Assembly: GCA_027972325.1 (NCBI GenBank)
Contig: JAPMOS010000019.1
Span: 124,001-188,000 of the forward strand
Direction: 5' to 3'
Origin: Paratrimastix pyriformis
Taxonomy: Eukaryota; Preaxostyla; Paratrimastigidae
DNA length: 64,000 nucleotides
In this document: positions 1 through 11,499 of the stretch, in pieces
How positions within the stretch are numbered: position 1 is the stretch's first letter
Layout: each line of letters opens with the position of its first letter
Program-made: the position numbers and the translations under genes
Notes under the pieces: model-generated
Databases searched by the model: none
Seen by the model: only the letters and a program-made list of their open reading frames with translations
What the model was told of the DNA's origin: nothing

Positions 1-650
1 CCTTCCCAACCATCTTCGCCACATCATACAATCCCAGTTTCTCTTGCTCCCCTCCTTCCTTAGCCCATCCGTTCGCATCTGTGTACACCACGACTCCTCT
101 CCCATCCGACGCCCCCCGCCACACACTCCTCCAACCGCTCCAAGATCACACTCCTTACCCTCACGTTCGCCTCTCCGTCTCCAGTAGGAAAATACATGTT
201 GATGAGTCTCATCTGATTCTTCCCCTCCGTCCAGTCCATAAACATGAGATAACCAGGAATCACCTCCGTAATCTTTCGCACTGCCACTTGCAATGTTTTT
301 CTATACCCAATCATCACCCCCCCTCTCGGGTGCCTCTTAACAGACTCCTCCGCCACTGAGCTCCTCCAGCACCACCCCTTCATCCATTTTTCCTGCAAAA
401 CTCCTTGTTGTCCCTCGTTCCTTTCGTCTCCTGCAAGAGCGCTATGTCCGTTCGACCCACCTTTAGCAAATCTTCTACATTTTTCTTTTCCATTCCGAGC
501 CCAGCCCCGCACATTCCATCCGACCACCCTCACCCGATCCTCCTCTTTCCCGGCAACCCCGCCCCAAGTTAGCCTCCTTTTTTTCGCAGCACCACTTTTC
601 CACCCCACAAAATTCTTCCGCCTCCGCCTTCTCATCATACACCCGCTCAA
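1..650 (-). mobile_element. LINE fragment: APE-type endonuclease region of a non-LTR retrotransposon
   Basis: The reverse strand reads as the start of an exonuclease-endonuclease-phosphatase domain. It shows the motif VGWNVRG, then RGGVMIGYRKTL, then PGYLMFMDW and MRLINMYFPTGDG, in the order seen in APE-like endonucleases of LINEs. The last part continues only after a change of frame near position 60 (ANGWAKEGG), so the copy is degenerate, and it runs off the window edge before any reverse transcriptase. It continues upstream into a gag-like ORF (650-1990). This is a different lineage from the restriction-like-endonuclease fragments at 4.9-5.25 kb and 50.5-51.6 kb. The endonuclease call is fairly secure; the clade is not determined. 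Confidence 0.65.
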
Positions 651-1990
651 TATCCAGCATTTTCGCTTTTGCCTCTGCGCATCCCTTTTCCCCTTCCCTC
701 CGCGCCTTCACTCCCTTCCCCTCCCGCAGGCACCCTGACTTCCGGGTAACTATCCCCACTGCAGATAGGCTTCCCACACCCACCCCATGCCCTGCTCCGC
801 CCCGGCCCATCCCGCTCCCCAGCCTTCCCACCTCCCATCTGCATCTTCACACCTCCGAACGCCGGACCCAGGGCCGACTTCCTCATCTTCGAAGCCTTTT
901 CCTGCCCCTCCACATACAGGAACACATCTCCATGACCTGCTTCCTCTTCCCCAACTTCTCCGACCCTGCTGTCATTAAACCTCCACCATTGGTCTCCAAT
1001 CTTTTGACCGCCACCCAGTGTCGCCCACCCCCTTCTCCCACAAAACTCCGCCACCGCTACCATGTGGTACACCTTACCGCCCATTTCCACCACATCCGGC
1101 TGGACCCTCCATTGCCTCTTATCAACCATCCCTTCCCTACCCCGCGTCACTTGGACGACCATAACACCCTCTGTTCCCACCACCCGCTCCTCCCTCGCAT
1201 GCCAACGATCCACCCCACACCCAGGGCACCTTTTCGTATCCTCTGATTTGAAAGGATCACCCTTCCCACAGCGTCACTCATTTTCTCGAAATCCCGCTCC
1301 AATCTCACCGTTAGATCGCTTCTCTCTCTCCGTTCCGCTGCTCATAAGCTCACACTCCTGACATGTGTCCTCTACTTCCACAGTTACCTTTGCCGCGATC
1401 CCAGACCTCCGCAACAATTCAACGAGGGCCTCCTCCGCTTCCCCATCCTGCCCTTCGTCCAAACCCCTGGTTCCCTCCCTCCACACCCCATCTTCCCACT
1501 CCGGGGTCCCATGACCTCCCGCAATATCTCGTACAACTCACCCACCCCCAGCCGCCTCAACCACCTGGAGGGCCGTGCTGATCCAGCACCGGTGGCCAGT
1601 GACATTAACTATTCCTCTATACATTCCGCCCCCATTACCATCCTCCAGCTCTCCATCACCTTCCCCCACTCCATTTCCACCTCCATAGCAATCCTGCTCC
1701 CCACCGCCTCCAATCTTTTTACCGATGTCATCGTCATTACAATAAAACTCAACCAACCCAACCAGCTTTTTCAAAAATTCAGCCAAGTCAATGTCAGCCC
1801 ACCCCCTTTTCCACCCCTCCTTCATCCCCACCCATCTCTTTAATCGGTCAACAATAAAATTCCAATTGGCCTGGCATGCTAAACCTTCCAAGTCCCCCCA
1901 AGCGTACATTATCACCTCGCATCCATGATATCCGAGCCAGTCTCCCTTTCCAAACCTCCCTGTCCCAAGAGCACTGCCGAAACTCAAAGG
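650..1990 (-). mobile_element. LINE fragment: ORF1/gag-like region with zinc-knuckle cysteines
   Basis: Upstream of the endonuclease on the same strand is a reading frame with paired cysteines: CQEC near 1360, then, after one in-frame TGA near 1283, RCGKGDPFK and CPGCGVDRWH near 1220. The C-x2-C-x4-H spacing resembles the nucleic-acid-binding knuckles of LINE ORF1 proteins. Several frame changes follow, so this is a decayed copy. The bias (pyrimidine-rich top strand, few simple repeats) matches 3.1-3.9 kb. The role is inferred from position next to the endonuclease and from the cysteine spacing only. Confidence 0.45.
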
Positions 1991-2179
1991 AGTCTACAAG
2001 GCAAACGGCAACAAGGAAAACATTCGCACAGACCGTAAGCAAAAAGGAAGCCAGCCCCAGCCACCTGAGCCAAAGTAGTATGCCCCGATGTCGCCAGCCT
2101 GTGACGCATTCCCATCCCCGGCATGGTCCTCCATCCTACCATCAAGGTTTTCCCCAAAGCCGGGGTTCTCCTCTGCTCC

Positions 2180-2560
2180 TTCCCTCATGAGGTTGTCCCC
2201 TTCAGCGGGGTTTCTCCTTCTTCTTGAGGTTGTCCCCTTGGGTTTTCCTCCTCCGTGTCCGTCCCCCACCCAGCCGATGGCGCCCAGCGATGCCCCTTGA
2301 GGTTGTCCCCGACGCCGGGGTTTTCCTCCTTCTTGAGGTTGTCCCCCTTCTTGGGGTTTTCCTCCATCATGTCCATACCCCACCCAGCCGATGTCGCCCA
2401 GCGCTGCCCCTTGAGGTTGTCCCCGACGGCGGGTTTTCCTCTTTCTTGAGGTTGTCCCCGACGGCGGGGTTTTCCTCCTTCTTGAGGTTGTCCCCGACGG
2501 CGGGGTTTTCCTCCTTCTTGAGGTTGTCCCCTTCGGGTTTTCCTCGTACCACTCGGTGAG
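2180..2560. repeat. 36-bp minisatellite
   Basis: Tandem units of about 36 bases built on TTGAGGTTGTCCCC, a GC-rich spacer (GACGGCGGGG) and TTTTCCTCCTTC repeat roughly eight times. Two interruptions each carry a CCCACCCAGCCGATG block. On the reverse strand every unit is 12 codons (DNLKKEENPAVG), so long open frames result, but I see no other sign of a protein gene. It lies between two transposon-derived stretches. Confidence 0.8.
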
Positions 2561-2599
2561 GTTTGCCTGCCACATTTTAGCCAGGTTGTCCTCGACCCT

Positions 2600-3850
2600 C
2601 TCTGGCCACCCCAGGGTAACGATCCCTAGGGCATCCCGCCGACGTAGCACAGCGGCCCCTCCTCTCCAGCACCCGCAGGAACCGCTGCGGGTGTTAAGGG
2701 GTCCTGGTTTGACCGTTGACCCCTTGACCGGCCCTAGCGTCACCACCAGTCCTACCGAGATCATCGATCTCAGAAAATGAGTAAACTGTAATAAATGAAA
2801 ACTTACACAGACCTTCAGACATCGTCCAAAGTTGCCCATTCCTTCGGAGGTTTTGTGCAGATGCAGGCATTGGAGCTCCCATCTGCTCAGTCCAGTATTG
2901 GAATTGGATGACTGAAAAAAGGTACACACAGACCAACCCCATTCCAGGAAAGCTCAAAACAATAACCAGACTGCCCTTGACCAGCCCTACCAAGATCAGC
3001 GGCCACATTCCTAAAAGTTTCTGAAGATGACAAAAAATACCGGAAAGACAGACTCTCTCCCAAAGAACGTGCCGCATCAGCAACATCCCAGAGAAGGATC
3101 TTCCATCTGACCAGACGGTCAGACAGGCATCTCAGGGGCCAGATATCTGAAATTCTAAGGATGAGCCGCTGCCAGACGTCCCAACAACCAACAAACCGGT
3201 AGATATTTCCGACACCAGACAGGGCCCACCTCCGAGGCAAAGCACTCTGTCCAGCCGGGAGACTATGATCAAAGCATGATTAGAAACTCTCCACCCATCT
3301 TCCTCCATCCACAGACCAACGAGACATCGGCTAGACATACCACACCAACCTGAGGGCAGCCGCCACCCAATGCAGCCACCACACCAAGCCGGCACACCAT
3401 CCAACCACCGTTGGAAAGTAGGGGCGCTCAGCCCACCAGAAAACGCGGGAGAAAACAGCCATCCCAACCCCCGCCAACCCTCCTGATCCCATCTCTCTCC
3501 CGTCCACCACCGGCCCCTTCGCCCCTTCCAGAGGTCTTCCCCTTCTCCGTACCAGCATTCCCAGTTCTCATTACCAGTCTTTATCCAACCCATACGACCA
3601 CGCTTCTCGCCCCTCTCTTTTTGATCAACAAGGCCAATTCCATTTACCCTACCGTGGACCCAATTCTCTTCGACCACCGTCTGCATCCAAAAGCACCATA
3701 CACATATCACTTCCTGTCTTTGCACTACCTTCTCCAATTTTACCCCCACTCCACCTTCTTTTTCCTTCATTCGATTGCTCCCCCCCCGCCAACCACTCTC
3801 CTCCCCACGCCATTCCAATAGAAGGCTGTTTCTTTCCACACGCATGTCCC
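2600..3850 (-). other. Unrecognised stretch with a 238-codon minus-strand ORF
   Basis: The longest open frame (3845 to 3132, reverse strand) is tryptophan- and glycine-rich and matches no family I recognise. Its composition resembles the LINE gag region at 0.65-2 kb, so it may be further decayed retrotransposon sequence. No RNA gene or promoter is apparent. Confidence 0.25.
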
Positions 3851-4417
3851 AGGAGCAAGAGCGTAAGAGGGTGGAAGAGAAACACAGCCCCCCAACCTGA
3901 CCACGCCACTTCTGATCTCCAAATATCGGAGACCTCTACCACAATGTGGTGGTTCTTGAGGTACTCCTGCATCTGCTGCGGCCACTCGACACCGGCCGCA
4001 CGAATAAAGGCCAAACGATGGTCCGCCCGGAGAGGCCGATCCTCCCCCGGAGCGATCTGTACTATGCGCTTGCCCCGGAAGATCTCCGGGATGTGGGGCT
4101 GTCCCACCGAGCATGTCACAGACACACGCCATGCACCCGGCTGGCGAGCAGGCTTGACCCAAACTACCGGGGGTGGCGATCAATAAGTCAGCGATTGCGA
4201 ACAGACACTGCGCACTCGGGTTCGCTTCACGCAACCATTGGCGAACCTCCTCTTCTTTAGCTTCCAGGGGCAAACCACCCAGATGAGCCCTCATTGTAAC
4301 AAAGGTCACAGCTGAGGCCGGCCGCTCACATTCACTTCCCAGATCAGTCAGGACGGCCTGATTCCGACTTGCAAAAGCTCCAAGAATCTCCGCGGCATCG
4401 GGTCTCAGACACGTCAC
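3850..4417 (-). other. Hypothetical coding fragment
   Basis: Two overlapping minus-strand frames have protein-like composition: an upstream piece with LGGLPLEAKEEEVRQWLREA and a downstream piece with RGKRIVQIAPGEDRPLRADH and QEYLKNHHIVVEVSDI. They could be two exons joined by a short intron around 4100-4200, or one frameshifted ORF. No family is recognised. It lies directly downstream of the ORF at 4414-4824, which suggests a common origin. Confidence 0.3.
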
Positions 4418-4824
4418 GCCAAAGTTCCTTCTTCCAGGCCTTGTTGAACACGGGCCTCGCCAAGGATCTCACGAAGCTGGCATTCAAGTTCGTACCAGCT
4501 AAATTGCACAGCACTTGGCTCAAATTTAATAGCGAATCTCATTGTCTCAGCCTGTAATTCACAAAAGGCAATTGACAAACAAAGACCCAAGATGAGCCCA
4601 ACAAACATCCTTGATAGGCGGACTTTCGGTAGGAAAGCCACTATCCAATTAACACAGACCATAACTTTTTCCTTCTTTTCACCCTGCTCCTCGGCCTGGC
4701 TCTTTTCGGCCACTCTTTTTTTACCAGCCGCCTCCATTCTTTGGCGATTGGCTTCAGCCTCAACACTTTCCAGCGTCAGAGGAACCGCACCAGCATCTTC
4801 AACAGAATGAGTTTCAGAAGACAT
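4414..4824 (-). CDS. Hypothetical small membrane protein ORF
   Basis: An ATG at 4824 opens 136 codons. The first half is charged and probably helical (AEANRQRMEAAGKKRVAEKS), followed by a hydrophobic stretch (MFVGLILGLCLSIAFCEL) that could be one membrane span, then a mixed tail ending QQGLEEGTLA and a stop. The frame is also open upstream into the LINE fragment at 4870-5250, so the start is a choice. Function unknown. Confidence 0.3.
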   Translation of the reverse strand: MSSETHSVEDAGAVPLTLESVEAEANRQRMEAAGKKRVAEKSQAEEQGEKKEKVMVCVNWIVAFLPKVRLSRMFVGLILGLCLSIAFCELQAETMRFAIKFEPSAVQFSWYELECQLREILGEARVQQGLEEGTLA

Positions 4825-4869
4825 CGTCAATTGGCCAATAGAAAAGGCGAAGATCCCAAATTCAAACAC

Positions 4870-5250
4870 TTTCCAGGTCGGTAGGACCGGGGGAAACGGC
4901 CAGAAGGAGCGGTTGAAGGTCCGCTCGGCCTTGCGGTGCGCCTCGCCCACCAGGTGGAAGAACTTCTCGGCCTTGGGGCCAAGCTGAGCGACCACCGTGA
5001 TGCCGAAGGGCCAGAGGTTGCCCGGGTTCTTCGCGCACCATTCCTTGTACTCGGTCTCCTTCTGTGCCTCGGCCTGGCTCGGCACGTCCCCTCGGGCAGC
5101 GGCGGCGGAGTGGGAGACGGCCAGGGGCTCAGCCACTACCAGGTCGAGGTAGTGCACCCCTCCGGAGACGAAGGTGAAGGAGATGTCGGGGCGGCGCACC
5201 TTCGCCACGTCTCGGCGCCCTGCTATCTTGGCTGTGCACAAACACAACCC
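4870..5250 (-). mobile_element. 3' fragment of a non-LTR retrotransposon ORF2 (restriction-like endonuclease region)
   Basis: The frame has RRPDISFTF followed about 12 residues later by YLDLVVAEPL, then an alanine-rich helix (SHSAAAARGDVPSQAEAQKE) and WPFGITVVAQLGPKAEKF. A PD...D pair followed by such a helix and a hydrophobic strand is the usual C-terminal arrangement in LINEs of the R2/NeSL/Utopia type with a restriction-like endonuclease. The rest of ORF2 is absent. A related but different copy lies at 50.5-51.6 kb on the other strand. Confidence 0.55.
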
Positions 5251-5294
5251 AGGTGGGTTCGATGACGGGCACCCCCGTGCACGCAGGTCGTGAT

Positions 5295-5695
5295 GCACCA
5301 AAAAGTACCAAGAGACTGTACCAAAAAGGTACCAGCCAATTGTACCAAAGTACCAACAGAGTGTACCAAATTTTTTTTGGTACTTTTTGCTTCTGGTACA
5401 TTGCTTGGTACATGTCTGGTACCGGGCTGGTACATATCTGGTACCGACTGGTACAGGTCTGGTATCGGCTGGTACATGAGTGGGGCATGTTTGGTACCTG
5501 CTTGGTACTTCACCGCGGTACCAGAAAACCGGGTACCAAAATTAGGTGCAGCACCAAACCGGGTTTGGTACAGGGCTGGTACGAGGCTCGGTACTTTTTT
5601 GGTACGGGGCGATGTACCACCTGGTACTTTTGGTACTTTTTTGGTACTCTTTGGTACTTTTTGGTACTTTTTTTGGTACTTTTTGGTACTTTTGT
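5295..5695. repeat. GTAC-dense repeat with opposed halves
   Basis: About 30 copies of GTAC occur in 400 bases. The first ten or so, up to 5370, are mostly written GTACCAAA; the rest are written TTTGGTAC, so the left end is an inverted copy of the right. The right end degenerates to TTTTTGGTAC tandem units. No stop codons occur in several frames. It ends directly at a good 3' splice site (TTCTTTCTTCAG, 5720), so it may be the first intron or 5' flank of the F-box/LRR gene. Confidence 0.85.
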
Positions 5696-5730
5696 GATTC
5701 ATCTTGTATTCTTTCTTCAGAATTCCACCA

Positions 5731-7794
5731 ATGGAAAGAGCGACTGTAGAGCTGGTGTCAGCGACCTGCCCGTCACACAAAACTTGGAGTCCCTCTTCGA
5801 TCTGCTTCCAGAGGATCTCTGGTTGCATGCCGCTGATGCAGATGCATCTGTACAATTGCATTGCATCCTCTCCGCAACCAACCATCGCCTCCGGGGCATC
5901 ATGAAACTCGTCAGACGGCTTTGCTGGCCGTCCGATGGCACCTATCGAGTCGGGAAATCTGTGATTGGTGTCAGACCACCACTGACAACGATTCTCAGAG
6001 GATGCGCCGAGTCGCTCAAGTTCCTCTCGATCGAATTCGATGGCTGCCGGGTTGATGGCTGGGAGTGGGATCCCTGTCTTCCTTCTCAGTTCGACAAATT
6101 CCCTTACCTATTTTCCCAATTGCATACGCTCGTTGTTCGGGATGGCTCTTCAAGATGCCTCATCGCGCGATGCCCTCGCCTGGCGGTCCTCCATCTCCTC
6201 AATTGCCCTGAGGCCAACGATTTCCCTCACTATTTGGCACGTCGCTGCCCCAACCTACGATTTTTGCACACTAATGCTGTGTTCTCCATGTCGGAATGCC
6301 TGGCCGAATTCTGCGGCCTGAGGAACCCTCCCTGTCAGCAAATGGCGCTCCTGGGGGGGATTGGGGCGCTGTTGGATGATGGCGAAGGCGATGTCCATGA
6401 ACCAGCATCTTCTCTAAAGCACCCTCTGCCCGCAGCCACTGTGCGGACACTCACCCTCGACTGCCACCCCGCCGACCTGCCCTCCCTGGTCGCCTGCTGT
6501 CCCCGTCTGTTCAAGCTCACGGTGGCCCTCCGAGCGGACGTGCTCGTCGGACATACGGCCCTCCTCCGCAACATCGCCGCCACCCTCGAGCAATGCCCAC
6601 ACCTTCGCCAGTTGGACCTACGCCTGCCCTCGGAGGGGAGCGCACCCGCCCTGACCCTCACCCCGGACGAGCTGACGGCCCTCCGCCTAGGCCCCGTGCT
6701 GAGTGGCCTCTCCGCCTGCATGGCCTTTCCCGATCCGCAGCCTGTCTTCCCGGCCCACCTGCGACGCTGCTCGCTGGCCCTGAAGACTGTCCCACCTGCA
6801 CTGACCCTCGACCTGCCCCAGGTGGAGGAGCTCTCCCTGCGATACCTCGCCACCACCCCGACCCTGCTCCGCCTACGCTGCCCCCAGCTGCGCTCCTTCG
6901 ACACGATGGAAGAGGTTGCCGCCCCCCCGAAGGCCGAGGCCATTGTCGTCGAGGGGCTCCCGCCACACCTCACACGGATCTCGGCGGGCGCATTGGGTTC
7001 GTCTTTCCTTCCTTCCTCATTGTCGCCCCAACTCACTCTGGGTGCGCCCACATCCTCCCTCCTCCCGCTCCACCCACCATTCCCACCCCACCCTGCCCCC
7101 AGTGCCCATCCCCTCGTGGGACGCGTTCCTCCGGTATTTCCTGCCGCTGGTGCTGGCCTCTCGGGAGCCCCTCGACCTGAGCCTCATCCTCCCGCGCCAC
7201 CCGCCCGCCCTGGACGACCTGGCCATTGCCGAGAGCTGGTGCGTGCGGTCCCTCTCTGTGAGTGGTCCCATGGACCTGTCCGTCGGCAGTTCGCTTCGCC
7301 TCCCGGCCACCGTCGCCCACCTGATGCTGAAGGACCTCCACTCGGCGCGCGTCGTGGGGCCCGGGCTTCGTCGGGTCGAGTGGCACAACTGCCGCAGAGA
7401 TACCACTAGCCTTGACCTGACAACCCCTCAGCTGGAGACCCTCCTGGTCACGTCCTACTGCCAGCCCCAGGTCACCTTCACGGGAGCCCTGCTGCCGGTG
7501 GTGCGCACCCTGGCCCTCTGGATGGAGGTTCCGGATCTGCGGGCCCTGGCGGCCCTGATCCGCCTTCTTCGGGGCACCCTGGAGGTGCTGGTCGCCAAGA
7601 CGGGGACCCGGAGCCACACCCTCCCGCTCGACGCCCCCGCCCTGAGGAGCGTGCTCAGCGACACGGCCGTCCGGTTTCTGTCGGACTGCCCCCGTGGTTC
7701 GCGGGGCCAAGTCATCCCGGGATTGAAGGAGGAGACGAGCCCCGGGGGGGAGTTCGAGTCGTTCGCGCGTCTTCTCCGCGCTGCGCGGGAGTGA
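5731..7794 (+). CDS. F-box/leucine-rich-repeat-like protein
   Basis: Two exons are placed: from about 5731 to 6996, and 7103 to 7794 (TGA). The donor is GTTCGT, the acceptor CCCCCAG, and codon phase closes across the junction. Near the N-terminus FDLLPEDLWLH looks like an F-box. The rest is made of irregular leucine-rich units such as CPRLAVLHLLNCPEA, CPNLRFLHTNAV, CPHLRQLDLRLP and CPQLRSFDTMEE, typical of F-box/LRR substrate receptors of SCF ubiquitin ligases. The true start is unsettled: ATG 5731 is out of frame with the F-box and would need a short intron; the frame is also open upstream from 5721 after a good acceptor. The gene at 24.3-26.7 kb has the same plan but is not a close copy. 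Confidence 0.7.
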
Positions 7795-8158
7795 TTGCCG
7801 AGAGTTGCCCGAAAGTTGTAAAAACAAGGGAAGAAGTGACGAAAAAAGAAAGGGGGAGAAAAAGAAAGACATTTTGTCGTTGCGTTCGTGCACGAGGAAC
7901 AGTCTGGGACTCGAGCTGAGTGGAGGGGAAAAGAAGAAGAAGAAAAATGCTCGATTTGTGAAGAAAAAAGAAAAATCGACCAGCAGCCAAGAGGGAAAAG
8001 CAAGCATGTTGTGAAGAAGTTGTCTCGCTGAGGGCATCCAGAGAAAATGGAGCCACGGGAGAGCCCAGCGAGCGGCGCCTTGCGATAACGCAAAGCCGAC
8101 AAGACAGCGCAACTTTGGAAACCACAAGCAATCAGGCTCCAGGCGTGGGAACGAACGG
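7795..8158. other. Convergent 3' flanks, no gene seen
   Basis: This lies between the stop codons of the F-box/LRR gene (+) and the armadillo gene (-). It is purine-rich on the top strand (many GAAAGAAA blocks, 7830-7990) and contains no recognisable gene or AATAAA signal. Confidence 0.6.
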
Positions 8159-10870
8159 TCAGGAGGCGAGCAGCTCCCCCAGCACGTTCCGGACAAGCTC
8201 CGGGTCCACGCCGGGGAACCTGAGGAAGCGCCCCAGCAGAGGAAGCGCAGCCGCAAAGGCGGCCCGACACACGGGGTCGGGCGACAGCTCGAAGATGGCC
8301 CGCAGGAGCGGCTCGACCGCACCGGGGCTGGTGATGGGCATGTGCGCGAGCAGCCTGACCAGCGGGGCAGCCACCCCGGCGCTGACAAAGCACGCCCTGT
8401 TCTCGTAGGAGAGGTTGGAGAGGGCCACAAAGAACGGCTCGCTGATGGCGGGCAGGTTGGGGTGGGAGAGCAGCCTGACCAGCGGGGCGGCCACCCCGGC
8501 CTGCCCAAAGGCGGTGCTGATCTCGGAGTTCCCAGAAAGGTTGGCGACCGTCAGCAGGAGCATCTTCGCCACGGCGGGGTCGGTGGCGGGCAGGTCGGGG
8601 TGGGCCGTGAGCAGCCCCACCAGCGGGGCCACGATTCCGGCCTGACCAAAGAAGAACTTGTTCTCCGGGCCCATGGACAGGTTGGCGATCGCCAGGAGAG
8701 TCTTCCCCGCAACGGGGCTGGCGGAATGGTCCGTGAGCAGCCGGACGAGCGGCGCCACCACCCCGGCTCGCCCAAGGGCGGCCCTGATCTTGGAGTCGAG
8801 CGAAAGCTCGGCGATGGCAGCGAGGAGATTGCCTGCCACGGCGGGGCTGGTGGCGCACAGTTCGGGGTGGGCGGTGAAGTGCCTGGCCAGCGGGACGGCC
8901 ACCCCGGCACGCCCAAAGGCGGCCCGAGTCTCGGGGTGATCCGAGAGGTGGGCGACTGTGTCGAAGAGCTGCGAGGCCACAGCGGGCTGGCTGGCGGGCA
9001 GGTCGGGGTGGGCGGTGATCAGCCTGACCAGCGGGGCGGCCACCCCGGCAGGCTCAACGGAGGAGGAGAGGTTGCAGATGGCCGCGAGGAGCTGCTCGGC
9101 CACACCGGGGCTGGTAGTGGGCAGGTTGGGGTGGGCGTTGAGCAACCTGACCAGCGGAGCCACAGCCCCGGCCCGTTCGAAGGCGTGGGCGTTCTCGGGG
9201 CCCACCGAAAGGCAGGCGACGGCCCCCAGGAGCTGCTCGGCCACGGCGGGCCGGGTGGCGGGCAGGTTGGGGTGGGTGTTGAGCAGCCTGACCAGCGGGT
9301 CGACCACCCCGGCGCGCCTCAACAGCAGGGCATTCTTCTCGTCGCCACGAACCAGGCTGATGATTTCCGAGAGGGCCGCGGCCATGGAGGGGTCGGCCAC
9401 GGGGGCAGCAAGGCGAGCAACCAGCGCCCTGATCCGCTCCCGTCCAGTGGGGGCGTTTGGTGGCCGGGAGGTGTCTGCGCGGGGAAGGAAGACGTCATAT
9501 GAGGCAGAAGCACGGACTCTTGACGGTCTCCCTGTCCGACCGAACCGACGTCCCCGCTCCCCATCCCTCGACGGAAAAGCAGGACGGACCTGCACCCTGC
9601 ACAGCGGCGGCCTGTTGCGACTCGGCAGCATGACAGCGCTCCTTCTGCTTCTGCTTCTTGGCCTTCTTCCGCTCGGCTTTGGCGGCCGTGGGCGGCAGGG
9701 GCCGCAGAGGCACCTGGAGCACCACCGGCTGGGTCAGGCTGGCCCGCAGGAGCGCGTGCAGCGACTCGGCGCTGTCCACCAGGCCTGCGGAAGAGTCGAG
9801 TCGGCAAGTGAGCTTTGGGCTCACACCGCCTTCCACTCCCCCCCCATCTTCTCTTCCCTCCCATTCCATCTCAGCCTCTCCCATCTCCCATCCCAACCCT
9901 TCATCGCCCAATCAGCCACTCCTGATATTGTGGTGCTGACGGGATGCCGAGCCAAAAGCGGACCAGTGACAGCCACGGACGAGGCCCCGATGGCGGGGGC
10001 ACCAGCGAGTGCGCGCCCCTCGAACTGGGCGGTCAGCAGCCCCATGAAATCCTCCAGCCGCATCGCCTCGACCTGATCGGGGGCGATCTCGACCGTCCGG
10101 GGCGGCAGCCCGATCGCCTCCAGCCGCAGGGCACACATGGACAGGGGCGGCAGCGTCCCCAGAGGGGCAGCCCCGCCGGGTGGTGGCTCATTGGTTGGGG
10201 TCTGTGGGGTCAGGTGGTCGCCGTCGGCGAGTGGTGGGACTGATTCGGGAGGGGGGGCTTCTGTCGGCTTCGCGTTGTCGTCAGTGCCGGCGAGTGTCGG
10301 TGTGGGTGATGGTGCTGGTGCTGGTTCGGGTGGGGGTGCTGCCACTGCTGCGGCTGTTGCCCCGATTGTTGCGATTGGAGCCGATAACGATTCGACTGGT
10401 GGGGGTGGTGTTGGGAGTACATTTGCCGCAATATCATCGCTCGTTGTCGTCCTGGCGATGGGGGTTGGCGGAGTCACAGTCTGCGACTGATGAGCCAGAT
10501 GCCGATGAATAGGGTCGTGAAGAACAAAAACGGATTTCAGTAGGAGTCCCAAAGCGCATGAGCACACCAGACCACTGCCGCCGAAGTGAGGGTGATCTTC
10601 AAAGGAGGCAGAGGATTTTCATGGAAATAGGCTTCCAACGAGTCATCGGCCGCGATTGCTGGAAAAACGAGGCAATCATTATTACCACCAACATTTCTCC
10701 ATCGTCAGACCAAAGACATCGTCTTCCAGGGCGTAGGCGATTTCAACAACTGATTCTGGCGCAAGCTCTCGGGAGAGCAATGTTTTGAGGGCCTCAAACC
10801 CGGCATTTTGTGAGCCCTCGCCCCAAAGAGTCCAGCAATGTTTTGCTCCTCTTTGCTGATTCGGAAACAC
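8159..10870 (-). CDS. PB1 plus armadillo-repeat protein, paralogue A (damaged N-terminus)
   Basis: Exons by homology to the neighbouring copy: about 10870-10711, 10658-10573, 10480-9964, 9784-9590, 9474-8159. Donors are GTCTGA, GTCTGG, GTCCGC and GTCCGT, and phases close. The first two exons give the end of a PB1-like module (SVVEIAYALEDDVF, then AIAADDSLEAYF...PPLKITLT). A proline/alanine-rich linker follows, then a conserved MCALRLEAIGLPPRTVEI block, a lysine-rich helix (AKAERKKAKKQKQKER), and about nine armadillo units with the signature VAPLVRLLxAHPDLP and ANLSxxPENRxAFxxAG. Armadillo arrays usually bind protein partners and PB1 modules pair with other PB1s; the cellular role is unknown. 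Against copy B the first exon lacks 24 bases and carries an extra base, leaving no in-frame ATG, so the start is lost, moved, or a sequence error. Confidence 0.75.
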
Positions 10871-11189
10871 CCCGAGGGATCTTGAAACAGTTCAAACTTA
10901 CCTCCAAAATGCTCACTTCTTATAGGTGGGACCCCCAGCTTTCTCTTTGATGTGTTTTACTATCGGGAGATATCTGACATTTTGCCAGAGAATGGCGGGT
11001 TCTGATAAGCCCGGAGCATCGTGTTGATGTACGACGGAAATGGTCCCGGGGTCGGATGAACAATTCGGTTCGTCCGCAGGCTCTCAGTCGTTTGGGTTGA
11101 GCCCGAGAAACTAGACCCCATTTAGAAAAAAGTGAAACTACAGAATTTAAAATTGAGTCTTTTGCGGTTTTGGTCCCCATGCACTCCGA

Positions 11190-11376
11190 CGAAGGCTGGG
11201 GTGGGTGGGGGTGGGGTGGGGTGGGTGGGGTGGGTGGGGGTGGGTGGGGGTGGGTGGGGTGGGTGGGGGTGGGTGGGGTGGGTGGGGTGGGTGGGGGTGG
11301 GTGGGGGTGGGTGGGGTGGGTGGGGGGTGGGTGGGGTGGGGGTGGGTGGGGTGGGTGGGGGTGGGTGGGTGGGGTG

Positions 11377-11408
<32 letters not shown>

Positions 11409-11430
11409 TGGGGGTGGGGTGGGGTGGGGG

Positions 11431-11460
<30 letters not shown>
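11190..11460. repeat. G-rich minisatellite (GGGGTGGGT units)
   Basis: About 270 bases of GGGT/GGGGGT units end in a run of G and then (GAG)n. The G runs with one-base loops could form G-quadruplexes on the top strand. It begins 40 bases past the stop codon of armadillo gene B, in its presumed 3' flank. Confidence 0.9.
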
Positions 11461-11463
<3 letters not shown>

Positions 11464-11499
11464 TTGAACTCATTGGTGGAGCAGCCAGGAAGGACATTG

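Noticed and set aside
5253-5720. Coding use of the GTAC-rich tract as an N-terminal membrane region of the LRR gene
   Set aside because: The tract is open in several frames because of its repeat unit, and it ends in a good 3' splice site, so it is more likely an intron or flank.
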